NCBI GenBank assembly: GCA_019308985.1
Contig: JAFDHB010000208.1
Coordinates: 1-8,623 of the forward strand
Source of the DNA: Deltaproteobacteria bacterium
GTDB taxonomy: Bacteria; Desulfobacterota; DSM-4660; Desulfatiglandales; HGW-15
Length of the DNA: 8,623 bases
Reading direction: 5' to 3'
Under the pieces are notes generated by a model, which was given only the letters and a program-made list of their open reading frames with translations, made no database searches and was not told the origin of the DNA. A program made the position numbers and the translations under genes. Below are positions 1-6,096 of the stretch, in pieces; the stretch's first letter is position 1; each line of letters opens with the position of its first letter.

Positions 1-259
1 GATCGCTTTCAAGATATTTTCTCACCGTTGCCTCAAATCGCTATCGTTTTCATGTTACCGAAAAAACCAGACATAATGCTCCGCCGCAATCATATTCCGG
101 GAACTCAATCATATAATCTCCTTCGCAAAATAACTAACTATCCGTTATTAATGCTCTTTACGGTCGTCCTAAAAGAGCCGCAGGCAAATTCTTTAGAGGA
201 GATAGAGGCCCTCTTTCCTCTGATGGATCATGACGGCTCACAGAGGTTCAATGCACAGG
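1..259. other. Gene-poor stretch downstream of the response regulator
   Basis: No recognisable gene lies here. A plus-strand reading frame from 28 to 423 runs antisense into the response regulator and resembles no family. A 7-bp inverted repeat (153-159 with 172-178, 12-nt loop) lies beyond the response-regulator stop on the minus strand. It has no T-run after it, so it is not a convincing terminator. Pyrimidine/purine-rich hairpin-capable sequence lies at 195-221. A short minus-strand frame (50-112) follows a good ribosome-binding site and is treated as a finding only. Confidence 0.5.
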
Positions 260-766
260 CTATTCGCCCCCGCTCCGATCCTTGTGGAGAATGCTGTCCC
301 AGAATTCCTTGTCCGCATACTTCCAGTCCGGGCCAAACCTGTTGTCATAATACCAGCCTAACCTGTCGAGCCACCTCCGCCACGTGCTCTTTCCCTTCTT
401 TTGGGCCTCCAGGACGTCGTTGAGATAAGTGGTGATGTTGGACATCTCGTCCTTGGGTATGTAAAAGGCGGCTCCCTGGAGATATGACTTCTTTGTGTCC
501 TCTACGCTCAGCGCGTGTGCAGTGAGCATGACCGCCGTTATATTTTTCTTCTTGGCAAGGTCCAGAAGCTTGTAACCGCCCACTCCCATGATATCCAGGA
601 TAGCGATATCGAAATCCCGGGAATTCATGGCTTCCTCTGCCTGTTCAAAGGTGGCCGCCCTGGCCACGTCGCACATGGGCAAAAGGGCTTCCAGGGTTTC
701 AAGTACATCGGGCTCGTCGTCAACAACAAGGACTTTCTTGCCCTTTAATAGGTCTTTTTCTGCCAT
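260..766 (-). CDS. Single-domain (REC) response regulator with Trp-rich C-terminal tail
   Basis: A receiver domain fills residues 10-122 of 168. The acidic pair is D16-D17, the phospho-acceptor is D58 (AILD), the conserved Thr is T82 (MLTA) and the conserved Lys is K105 (IPK), so the protein should be phosphorylatable. No DNA-binding, GGDEF or enzyme domain follows. Instead, residues 125-168 form a basic and aromatic tail with five Trp (STWRRW, LGW, PDW, EFW). The start has a clear AGGAG site 8 nt upstream. The gene begins 27 bp after the acyl-CoA synthetase stop on the same strand, so the two are probably co-transcribed. No histidine kinase is in the window. Output is presumably by protein contact, as in CheY/Spo0F-type regulators; the partner is unknown. 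The receiver call is firm; the role is not. Confidence 0.9.
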   Translation of the reverse strand: MAEKDLLKGKKVLVVDDEPDVLETLEALLPMCDVARAATFEQAEEAMNSRDFDIAILDIMGVGGYKLLDLAKKKNITAVMLTAHALSVEDTKKSYLQGAAFYIPKDEMSNITTYLNDVLEAQKKGKSTWRRWLDRLGWYYDNRFGPDWKYADKEFWDSILHKDRSGGE

Positions 767-793
767 GGTTCCATCTCCTGTTCAAAGAAGTGG

Positions 794-2413
794 TTACTTG
801 CGGTATCGCTCGCGTTTTTCATCCTTTGCAGCCAGTTCCGCCAACCCTCCCTTTCCAAACTTGTTTATCTTTACCCCCCCTGATAACCTTGGGAAATCAT
901 CCATGAGGCAAAGTTCGTCAGGCAGCTTGTGATGGGCAATCTTGCCTTTCAAGAAATCCCGCAGTTCCGCCAGAGAAATGGTCTCTCCTTCCACCGGGAT
1001 GATGCAGGCGCATATGCTCTCGCCGAGGACCGGATTGGGCGTTGCCACCATGCAGACCTCTCTTACCTTGGGGTGCTCAACAATCAGGGCCTCCAGTTCC
1101 GAAGGGTATATCTTGAAGCCCCCCCGGTTGATGAGGTCCTTTGTGCGTCCGTAGATCTTGAGGAATCCCTCCTCTTCCCGGGAAACCAGATCGCCCATGT
1201 GGAGCCATCCGTCAATGATCTGCCTTCTCGTCTCATCCGGATTTTGCCAGTAGCCCTTCATAACATGCCAGCCCGAGACGGTCAATTCCCCTATCTCCCC
1301 GTCCGGGACCTCTTTATGGGTGTCCGGATCAACTATTCGAACCTTGGTGCCGGCAATGGGCCTTCCTATGTACTTTTCCCTTATGTCCAGGGGTGATGGA
1401 TAGGGGCAGATAATCCCAAGACCAGGCCCTACCTCAGAGGCCCCCCAAAAGGAGGTCAGGTAGACACCCATTTCCTTCTCTACACGGGTAATAAGGCCCT
1501 CCGGGGCAAGCTGGCCCGCGATGAGCCCGGCCCTCAGGGAGCTGAGATCATAGTCTTTACGCTTGGGATGGTTGAGTTCAAGGATGTAATGGGCAGGGGC
1601 GCCCGGTTGAAGGGTCACCTTTTCCCTTTCAATGATCTGAAAGGCCCTCTCAGGTTCAAATTTATCCATTATGGCCACAGTTGATTGGAGCAGGATAGGT
1701 TGAATCAGGACCGCGCCGCATCCGTAAGAGTGGCACATGGGCAGGAAACCGATAAATACGTCATCAGCAGTGGCCCCGAAGCCCTGAGAGTATTCCCAGG
1801 ATCCCCTTACTGCCGCATAGTGGCAGATCATCGCCCCCTTGGGCTTACCTGTAGTCCCGGACGTATACAGCAACATGGACAGATCTTTTCGGTTATGGAT
1901 TTCAGCGGGTGGAACGCTTTTCCCCTTGCCATTTTCAAGGAGGGCCTGAAATGGGTAGATCCCATCTCCTTTGGCTTCCTTGTCACTTACGACAAGAACG
2001 AATTCAAGGGCTGAAAGCGATCCTTTAATGCTGGAAACCGTATCCAGGTAATCATATCCTTCCCAGTCATGGAAAATGACCAATGCCTTTGCCCCAGAGT
2101 CCTTTAATATGAATTGGGCTTCTTCCTTCCTATAGTTGGGATTTATCCACACCACAATAATGCCCAGTTTCTGCAGGGCAAAGAAGCCGGCCATGAGCTC
2201 TATTGAATTGGGCATGTAAACCGCGACCCGGTCTCCCTTAACCAAGCCCAACCCCGCGATGCTAAAAGAGATGGCCTGTGCCATGGAATGCAATTCTCGG
2301 TAAGTTGCTTTTTTATTTCCATGGATTACGGCTGTTTTTTCCGGTTCCGCCCGCGCGGACCGCTCCAGGACCTGCCAAGTAGAAAGTTCCTTGAGTTTCT
2401 CTACAATGTCCAT
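794..2413 (-). CDS. AMP-forming acyl-CoA synthetase (class I adenylate-forming ligase)
   Basis: This 539-residue cytoplasmic enzyme should activate a carboxylic acid with ATP to an acyl-adenylate and then form the CoA thioester. Family motifs appear in order: the phosphate loop YTSGTTGKPKG (183-193), the A5 motif FWGASEVG (322-329), the ATP-ribose Asp in GWLHMGD (D408), and the hinge motif GRTKDLINRGGFKIYP (422-437). The adenylation Lys is probably K515 in GGVKINK, with Val where most relatives have Gly. Length is normal for medium/long-chain or alicyclic/aromatic acid ligases. The GGFK and KINK style recalls cyclohexanecarboxylate and EntE-type ligases as much as FadD, so the substrate cannot be named. 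The ATG follows a GGGGGT site about 10 nt upstream. It is first in a probable two-gene operon with the response regulator and divergent from the bis-MGD enzyme. Confidence 0.93.
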   Translation of the reverse strand: MDIVEKLKELSTWQVLERSARAEPEKTAVIHGNKKATYRELHSMAQAISFSIAGLGLVKGDRVAVYMPNSIELMAGFFALQKLGIIVVWINPNYRKEEAQFILKDSGAKALVIFHDWEGYDYLDTVSSIKGSLSALEFVLVVSDKEAKGDGIYPFQALLENGKGKSVPPAEIHNRKDLSMLLYTSGTTGKPKGAMICHYAAVRGSWEYSQGFGATADDVFIGFLPMCHSYGCGAVLIQPILLQSTVAIMDKFEPERAFQIIEREKVTLQPGAPAHYILELNHPKRKDYDLSSLRAGLIAGQLAPEGLITRVEKEMGVYLTSFWGASEVGPGLGIICPYPSPLDIREKYIGRPIAGTKVRIVDPDTHKEVPDGEIGELTVSGWHVMKGYWQNPDETRRQIIDGWLHMGDLVSREEEGFLKIYGRTKDLINRGGFKIYPSELEALIVEHPKVREVCMVATPNPVLGESICACIIPVEGETISLAELRDFLKGKIAHHKLPDELCLMDDFPRLSGGVKINKFGKGGLAELAAKDEKRERYRK

Positions 2414-2436
2414 ATCTCATACCCCCAAGCATATGC

Positions 2437-2463
2437 AATATAGGGAAAAATAACAATTTTCAA
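2437..2463 (-). promoter_or_regulatory. Possible promoter of the acyl-CoA synthetase operon
   Basis: On the minus strand TTGAAA (2463-2458) is followed after 15 bp by TATATT (2442-2437), about 24 bp before the start codon. The boxes are good but the spacer is short, so this is tentative. The surroundings are very AT-rich. Confidence 0.3.
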
Positions 2464-2483
2464 CATTTAAGACAAATCCCATT

Positions 2484-2513
2484 TATCTTGACAGATACCA
2501 CAAGTCAATGATA
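2484..2513. promoter_or_regulatory. Imperfect dyad, candidate operator between divergent genes
   Basis: TATC-TTGAC (2484-2492) is mirrored by GTCAA-T-GATA (2504-2513), with one unpaired base and an 11-nt centre. A tighter dyad, TATCT-N4-AGATA (2484-2497), sits inside it. The site covers the -35 box of the rightward promoter and lies about 70 bp upstream of the leftward gene, as expected for a regulator controlling a divergent pair. The regulator is not identified; the neighbouring response regulator has no DNA-binding domain. Confidence 0.4.
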
Positions 2514-2515
2514 AA
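2488..2515 (+). promoter_or_regulatory. Sigma70-type promoter toward the bis-MGD enzyme
   Basis: A perfect TTGACA (2488-2493), a 16-bp spacer and GATAAA (2510-2515) predict transcription starting near 2522. This leaves an untranslated leader of about 280 nt before the start at 2802. It is the strongest promoter-like match in this intergenic region. Confidence 0.5.
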
Positions 2516-2521
2516 AATCAA

Positions 2522-2801
2522 TTATTACGAAATGAGGGTTCACAATATGAAACTTTGAAGTGTGGAGATGGGGCACGCCACAAGAGAAGAATCCAATGGA
2601 GTGCGAATGATTGGTGGACGAGGGAATATCCATATGATACTAAACGGGATGTCGAGAAAGGATGATGAGGCCGCCGAAGAATGATGTGTTGAGCCCCCAA
2701 AGTTAAACCCGCTCAATAATTCGGACCACAACCCGGTAATCAGAAAAGAGAAAGTCTTTTTTCGGCTAAATAAGACAAGGGGATAGAAAGGGAGGGCAAA
2801 G
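2522..2801 (+). other. Long purine-rich leader upstream of the bis-MGD enzyme
   Basis: This stretch contains no recognised riboswitch or known RNA. A 6-bp inverted repeat TTGAGC/GCTCAA (2689-2694 with 2711-2716) could form a hairpin with a 16-nt loop. A weak AT-rich hairpin lies at 2743-2759. A 38-codon plus-strand frame (2568-2684) has GGAG directly against its ATG, too close for normal initiation. A moco-type riboswitch would be a natural suspect before a molybdoenzyme, but I cannot recognise its conserved core here. Confidence 0.35.
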
Positions 2802-4850
2802 ATGGGAGAGAGAAAAGTAGTATTTACGGACTGTACGCTCTGCTATCACAGCTGCGGGAGCAAGGTCACCATAGAGGATGGCAAGGCCGTAGGGGTCGAG
2901 GGCCTTGAATGCCATCCCCTGAACAAAGGCAAACTATGTCCAAAAGGGGAGAACGCCCTGGAGAATATTTACAGCCCCGACCGATTGAAATACCCTCTAA
3001 AGAGGGAAAACGGGGAATTCAAGAGGATAACCTGGGATCAGGCCCTGGACGAGATAGCAAGCAAACTTAACGGGCTGAAGGAGGCATTCGGACCCCAAGT
3101 ACTTGGGGTCTTTAGTGGCTCCATAGGTGTAGAGAACCTTGAGATGGTAGGGCTGACCCAGAGATTCAAAGCAGCTTTCGGATCCCCCAATTTTTTTTCC
3201 GTGGAGAGTGTGTGCTACCGCATGCGCATACGTACGAGGCAGATTACATTTGGAAAATACCCTACAGAGGAAATGGATTCAAAGCTGTATATCCTTTGGG
3301 GGCATAACCCTGACGCCTCGGACTTTCCCCTAAAGATGGCGCTGGAGGAGAACCTGGCGAAGGGATCAAAACTGGTGGTCATAGACCCCAAGCGTATTCC
3401 TTTGGCCGATCGCGCTGACATGTATCTCAAGATAAGGCCCGGGACAGATGGGGCCCTGGCTCTGGCCCTCATAAACGTGATAGTCAATGAAGAGCTTTAT
3501 GACAAGGAGTTTGTCGAGAGATATGCCCTGGGCTTTGAAAAGCTCGTCCCTCACGTGCAAGAATACACCCCGGAGTGGGCCGAAGAGATCACCTGGGTGC
3601 CGGCCGAAAGCACAAGGAAGTTGGCGCGGCTTTTTGCAGGGACAAAGGGTGCGAGTATCTACCAGGGGACCTGTACACAGGACCAGACGGCGAACGGAAC
3701 TCAGAACAGCAGGGCCTTTGCTGTCCTCCAATCAATAACAGGCAATATCAACGTCCCCGGCGGATGGGTCATAAGTCCCCGCCTGAGGTTCGGAAACGTG
3801 GGGCTGGATGTGGAAGGCAAGCCCCTGGGGGCTGACGAATATCCACTCTTTTTCGAGGTCTGGGGAAGAAAGAGTCCCTACGGGGTGGTAACGCTCGTGC
3901 CGGAGAGTATCCCGGAAAAGCTCAAGGCCTTCTTGGTGGTAGGAGGCAACCCCCTCATTTCCATGCCCGACAGTAACGCCTTCAGGGAGGCCTTTGCAAA
4001 GCTTGATCTCCTGGTGGTCCACGATATGTTCATGACCGAAACAGGGCGTGCCGCACACTACGTGCTCCCTGCTTGCTCGCACCTGGAAAAGTGGGGTGTG
4101 GCATATACGTACAATGTCTGCCATTGCATCCCCTACCTCATGCTGCGAAAAAAATGCATCGAACCCTTTTATGAGAGCTGGTCAGAGTGGAGATTCTATA
4201 CCGAGCTGGCCGAGCGGCTGGGCCTGGGTGACAAGTTCCCGTGGAAGTCTGAGGAGGAACTGGTGGCCTTTGAGCTGGAACCCTCAGGACTCACCTTCGA
4301 CTACCTTCTCAATGAGAAGCCTGAGGGGGATTTTTATCAGCAGAAGACTTATGGTATCAAGGAAGGGCTCTTTCGGACCCCTTCCGGCAAGGTGGAGATA
4401 TACAGCGAAGCCCTTGAAAAAGTGGGCTTTGACCCTCTGCCCACTTACAGGGAGCCGGAGAGAAGCCCCTTGCTGGCCGGAAAAGAATTCCTTGAGAAAT
4501 ACCCGCTTATTCTTTCCACGGGCAGCAGGAACTACTACTATACACACGCCCAGCACAGGAATATAAAGGCCCTGCGGGAGATGTGCCCTGAACCCCTTGC
4601 CGAGCTTGGCCCTGAAACGGCAAAGAAGTACGGCATAGGGGAAGGCGACCTGGTCATTATCGAAACCAACAGGGGGCATGTGAAGATGAAGGCCCACGTG
4701 GACGACCGGGTGGCGGAAGGTGTGGTCCTCGTGCCCCACGGATGGGAGGGGGAGGCAAATGCGAACCTGCTCACCGATGCTCAATGCAGGGAGTGTATCC
4801 TGGGTTACCCGGACATGAAATCGCTCATGTGCAATATCAGGAAGGCATAG
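2802..4850 (+). CDS. Bis-MGD molybdo/tungsto-enzyme, acetylene-hydratase-like subgroup of the DMSO reductase family
   Basis: The 682 residues form a complete catalytic subunit. The N-terminal 4Fe-4S site is C11-x2-C14-x3-C18 plus C46 in KLCPKG. K48 is the Lys normally placed between cluster and pterin. The metal ligand is predicted to be C138 in SVESVCYRMR, which aligns with the tungsten-ligand Cys141 region of Pelobacter acetylene hydratase (MYMC). The family motif ITGNINVPGG lies at 312-321, and the C-terminal dinucleotide-binding domain starts near YPLILSTGSR (567-576). There is no twin-Arg signal and no adjacent Fe-S or membrane subunit, so it is probably a soluble single-subunit enzyme. 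True acetylene hydratase has a catalytic Asp directly after the second cluster Cys; here it is Tyr15, so that activity is unlikely. The absence of a Cys/Sec-His pair argues against formate dehydrogenase. The start has a strong GGGAGG site (2790-2795). The substrate is unknown; a co-regulated acyl-CoA synthetase suggests a carboxylic acid or acyl-CoA. Confidence 0.92.
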   Translation: MGERKVVFTDCTLCYHSCGSKVTIEDGKAVGVEGLECHPLNKGKLCPKGENALENIYSPDRLKYPLKRENGEFKRITWDQALDEIASKLNGLKEAFGPQVLGVFSGSIGVENLEMVGLTQRFKAAFGSPNFFSVESVCYRMRIRTRQITFGKYPTEEMDSKLYILWGHNPDASDFPLKMALEENLAKGSKLVVIDPKRIPLADRADMYLKIRPGTDGALALALINVIVNEELYDKEFVERYALGFEKLVPHVQEYTPEWAEEITWVPAESTRKLARLFAGTKGASIYQGTCTQDQTANGTQNSRAFAVLQSITGNINVPGGWVISPRLRFGNVGLDVEGKPLGADEYPLFFEVWGRKSPYGVVTLVPESIPEKLKAFLVVGGNPLISMPDSNAFREAFAKLDLLVVHDMFMTETGRAAHYVLPACSHLEKWGVAYTYNVCHCIPYLMLRKKCIEPFYESWSEWRFYTELAERLGLGDKFPWKSEEELVAFELEPSGLTFDYLLNEKPEGDFYQQKTYGIKEGLFRTPSGKVEIYSEALEKVGFDPLPTYREPERSPLLAGKEFLEKYPLILSTGSRNYYYTHAQHRNIKALREMCPEPLAELGPETAKKYGIGEGDLVIIETNRGHVKMKAHVDDRVAEGVVLVPHGWEGEANANLLTDAQCRECILGYPDMKSLMCNIRKA

Positions 4851-4855
4851 GGAAT

Positions 4856-4914
4856 CGCCTCGACAAGGTCGTTTTTGAAAGAGGCCTTGTAGCCGGAATT
4901 TGGGCACGGAGGCG
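4856..4914. terminator. Nested inverted repeat between convergent genes, possible terminator
   Basis: CGCCTC (4856-4861) pairs with GAGGCG (4909-4914) and encloses ACAAGG (4863-4868) paired with CCTTGT (4885-4890). It fills the 82-bp gap between two convergent stops, where a bidirectional terminator would be expected. There is no T-run on either side, so an intrinsic terminator is not established. Confidence 0.25.
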
Positions 4915-4932
4915 TAGAGTCGGTCTACCAGG

Positions 4933-5559
4933 TTAAAGGTCTGAGATCATCCCGACTTCATCGCACTGGAAATACTTGGGGCACTTGCTGCACTCTCCCC
5001 ATACCTTTGGAGGCAGTTCACGCCTTCTGATCTTCTTGAAACCCAGGGCCTTGAAAAACTCTTCATTCATGGTGAAAGTAAAGAGGTGTTTGACGCCCAG
5101 CTCCTTGGCCTCTTTCTTGAGATGATTGAAGATTTTTCTGCCCAAACCCAGTGACTGGTATTCTTGTCGAATCGCGAGGGCCCTGATCTCGGCCATATCT
5201 TCCCAGAGCACGTGCAGGCTGCCGCAAGCCACAACCCATTCACTATCCTGGCTTTCCCCTTTTTGGAGAGCCCCGCGTGGCGCACGTTCCACAGCAATGA
5301 CAAAGTCCCTTATGTTTTCGTATACGTACTGGGGGCCCCTGGGGAGCATGAGGTTCATTGCAGCAAAACCGTTTACAAGCTCAAGGATTTTCTCCACATC
5401 GGCAACAGAGGCCTTCCTGATCCGAAGGGCATTTTTCCCTGCGCGGATCGCCGGAGGCGGAACCTTCGCCGCCTTTCTCTTTCTCCTTGGGGGCTTTGGT
5501 GGCAGGTCAACCGGCTCTTCCACCGGCGGCTTGATTCTATCAGGGGGATTTGTTCCCAT
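4933..5559 (-). CDS. argA: Short GNAT-type N-acetylglutamate synthase
   Basis: This enzyme should transfer acetyl from acetyl-CoA to glutamate, the first step of arginine synthesis. With the start chosen here (208 residues), a GNAT domain runs from about residue 43. It shows ALRIRKAS, then LPRGPQYVYENIRDF (72-86), VLWEDMAEIRALAI (117-130), the acetyl-CoA loop QSLGLGRK (135-142), and KVWGECSKCPKYFQCDE (185-201) with C-x2-C-x5-C. These are hallmarks of the short ArgA type lacking the amino-acid-kinase domain. Residues 1-42 are a Pro/Lys/Arg-rich tail unlike most short ArgAs. The ATG at 5559 has AAAAGGA 9 nt upstream and follows a promoter at 5597-5625. The frame stays open to 5973, but that part crosses the promoter and an inverted repeat, so I exclude it. 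An ATG at 5598 overlaps the -10 box. The nearby argB supports the role; a general GNAT function is the alternative. Confidence 0.85.
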   Translation of the reverse strand: MGTNPPDRIKPPVEEPVDLPPKPPRRKRKAAKVPPPAIRAGKNALRIRKASVADVEKILELVNGFAAMNLMLPRGPQYVYENIRDFVIAVERAPRGALQKGESQDSEWVVACGSLHVLWEDMAEIRALAIRQEYQSLGLGRKIFNHLKKEAKELGVKHLFTFTMNEEFFKALGFKKIRRRELPPKVWGECSKCPKYFQCDEVGMISDL

Positions 5560-5596
5560 GGGAACCTGTCCTTTTGAATTGCCGTTTTTCCAGGCC

Positions 5597-5625
5597 ATAA
5601 TAGTAAGGATATAAGGGTTATTCAA
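5597..5625 (-). promoter_or_regulatory. Promoter of argA, partly inside the inverted repeat
   Basis: On the minus strand TTGAAT (5625-5620), a 17-bp spacer and TATTAT (5602-5597) predict transcription from about 5590, giving a leader of roughly 30 nt to the argA start at 5559. The -35 box lies inside the left arm of the inverted repeat at 5607-5803. Confidence 0.5.
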
Positions 5626-5803
5626 CCCGAATTTCGCAAGGGTTGGGGCAAAACTCGGAATTGCAAACCCTTTTTGATCTTTTCTATTCACCTTTTTAGT
5701 GAATTGTTTTTCAAGGGTAGGGGAGCCTTTAGGCCAATTTAGGATCGTAAACGATCCCCTACCCAAGAGCCTTGCGAAATTCGGGTTCAACCCTTTTCTA
5801 TCC
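5607..5803. repeat. MITE-like inverted-repeat element, about 197 bp
   Basis: The ends are inverted repeats. AACCCGAATTTCGCAAGG (5624-5641) is perfectly mirrored at 5770-5787. Outside it AAGGGTT (5613-5619) is mirrored at 5789-5795 and GGATA (5607-5611) at 5799-5803, separated by small indels. Each arm is itself palindromic (GGGTT-ATTC-AACCC on the left, GGGTT-C-AACCC on the right). The interior holds further stems: ATTCAC/GTGAAT (5686-5691 with 5699-5704) and those listed at 5715-5764. There is no coding capacity, and I see no clear target-site duplication. It resembles a non-autonomous mobile element or a REP/BIME-like intergenic repeat; copy number elsewhere is unknown. Confidence 0.6.
5715..5764. 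repeat. Mutually exclusive stems inside the repeat element
   Basis: GGGTAGGGGA (5715-5724) is perfectly complementary to TCCCCTACCC (5755-5764). GGATCGT (5742-5748) is perfectly complementary to ACGATCC (5751-5757) across 2 nt. The two stems share 5755-5757, so both cannot form fully at once. This could be an RNA switch-like structure or simply layered palindromes of the repeat. Confidence 0.5.
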
Positions 5804-6096
5804 GCCTTGGCAGGAACAGGATAGGGCCTGGCATAGTGATGAAGCAGGTGGCCAAGGTTCTCGGAGCCCCTTTGAGGCAAACCAGACTGGTGTGAAGGCA
5901 TTTTCGCCTCCACACCTCCAGATTCCACCAGGGGATTGGGTCGAAGAAATGGAGACTTGACACTATCCAGCACGTCCTTAACTTAGGGCTAGAAAAATCG
6001 GAAGCTTTAAGGTGATCGAACTGAATCTTGTGTTAATGAGATCGGGGTAACCTATTCCCCGTGGCTATGTTGTTGGCTTCAGAAGGGAGTAAGGAA
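5804..6096. other. Gene-free stretch with strong local secondary structure before the outer-membrane protein gene
   Basis: No gene is supported here. Several stems are visible: CCTTGGC (5805-5811) with GCCAAGG (5851-5857), ACCAG/CTGGT (5881-5891), and GGTGTG-x-AGGC (5889-5899) with GCCT-x-CACACC (5906-5916). Near the right end CGGGG (6043-6047) pairs with CCCCG (6057-6061). I do not recognise 6S, SRP, tmRNA or another known RNA. No good sigma70 promoter for the rightward gene stands out. Confidence 0.35.

Noticed and set aside
28..423. Plus-strand 131-residue frame
   Set aside because: It runs antisense through the response-regulator tail, has no ribosome-binding site I can see and resembles no family.
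2518..2731. Minus-strand frames of 60 and 63 residues in the divergent intergenic region
   Set aside because: Composition is not protein-like and they lie in the leader and promoter region; the two overlap each other in different frames.
2802..4850. Naming the bis-MGD enzyme acetylene hydratase or formate dehydrogenase
   Set aside because: The catalytic Asp of the former is Tyr15 and the Cys/Sec-His pair of the latter is absent.
3366..4907. Several frames of 120-207 residues antisense to or out of frame with the bis-MGD enzyme
   Set aside because: They are shadows of a well-supported gene and show no family motifs.
5804..5935. 6S RNA, SRP RNA or tmRNA
   Set aside because: Hairpins and a CCA occur, but none of the conserved cores of these RNAs could be recognised on either strand.
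5560..5973. 138-residue N-terminal extension of argA
   Set aside because: It spans the inverted repeat and the predicted promoter, has no family resemblance, and a better start with a good ribosome-binding site exists at 5559.
6061..6096. GTG start 12 codons upstream for the outer-membrane protein
   Set aside because: It would place residues ahead of a canonical signal peptide; the ATG at 6097 has the ribosome-binding site.
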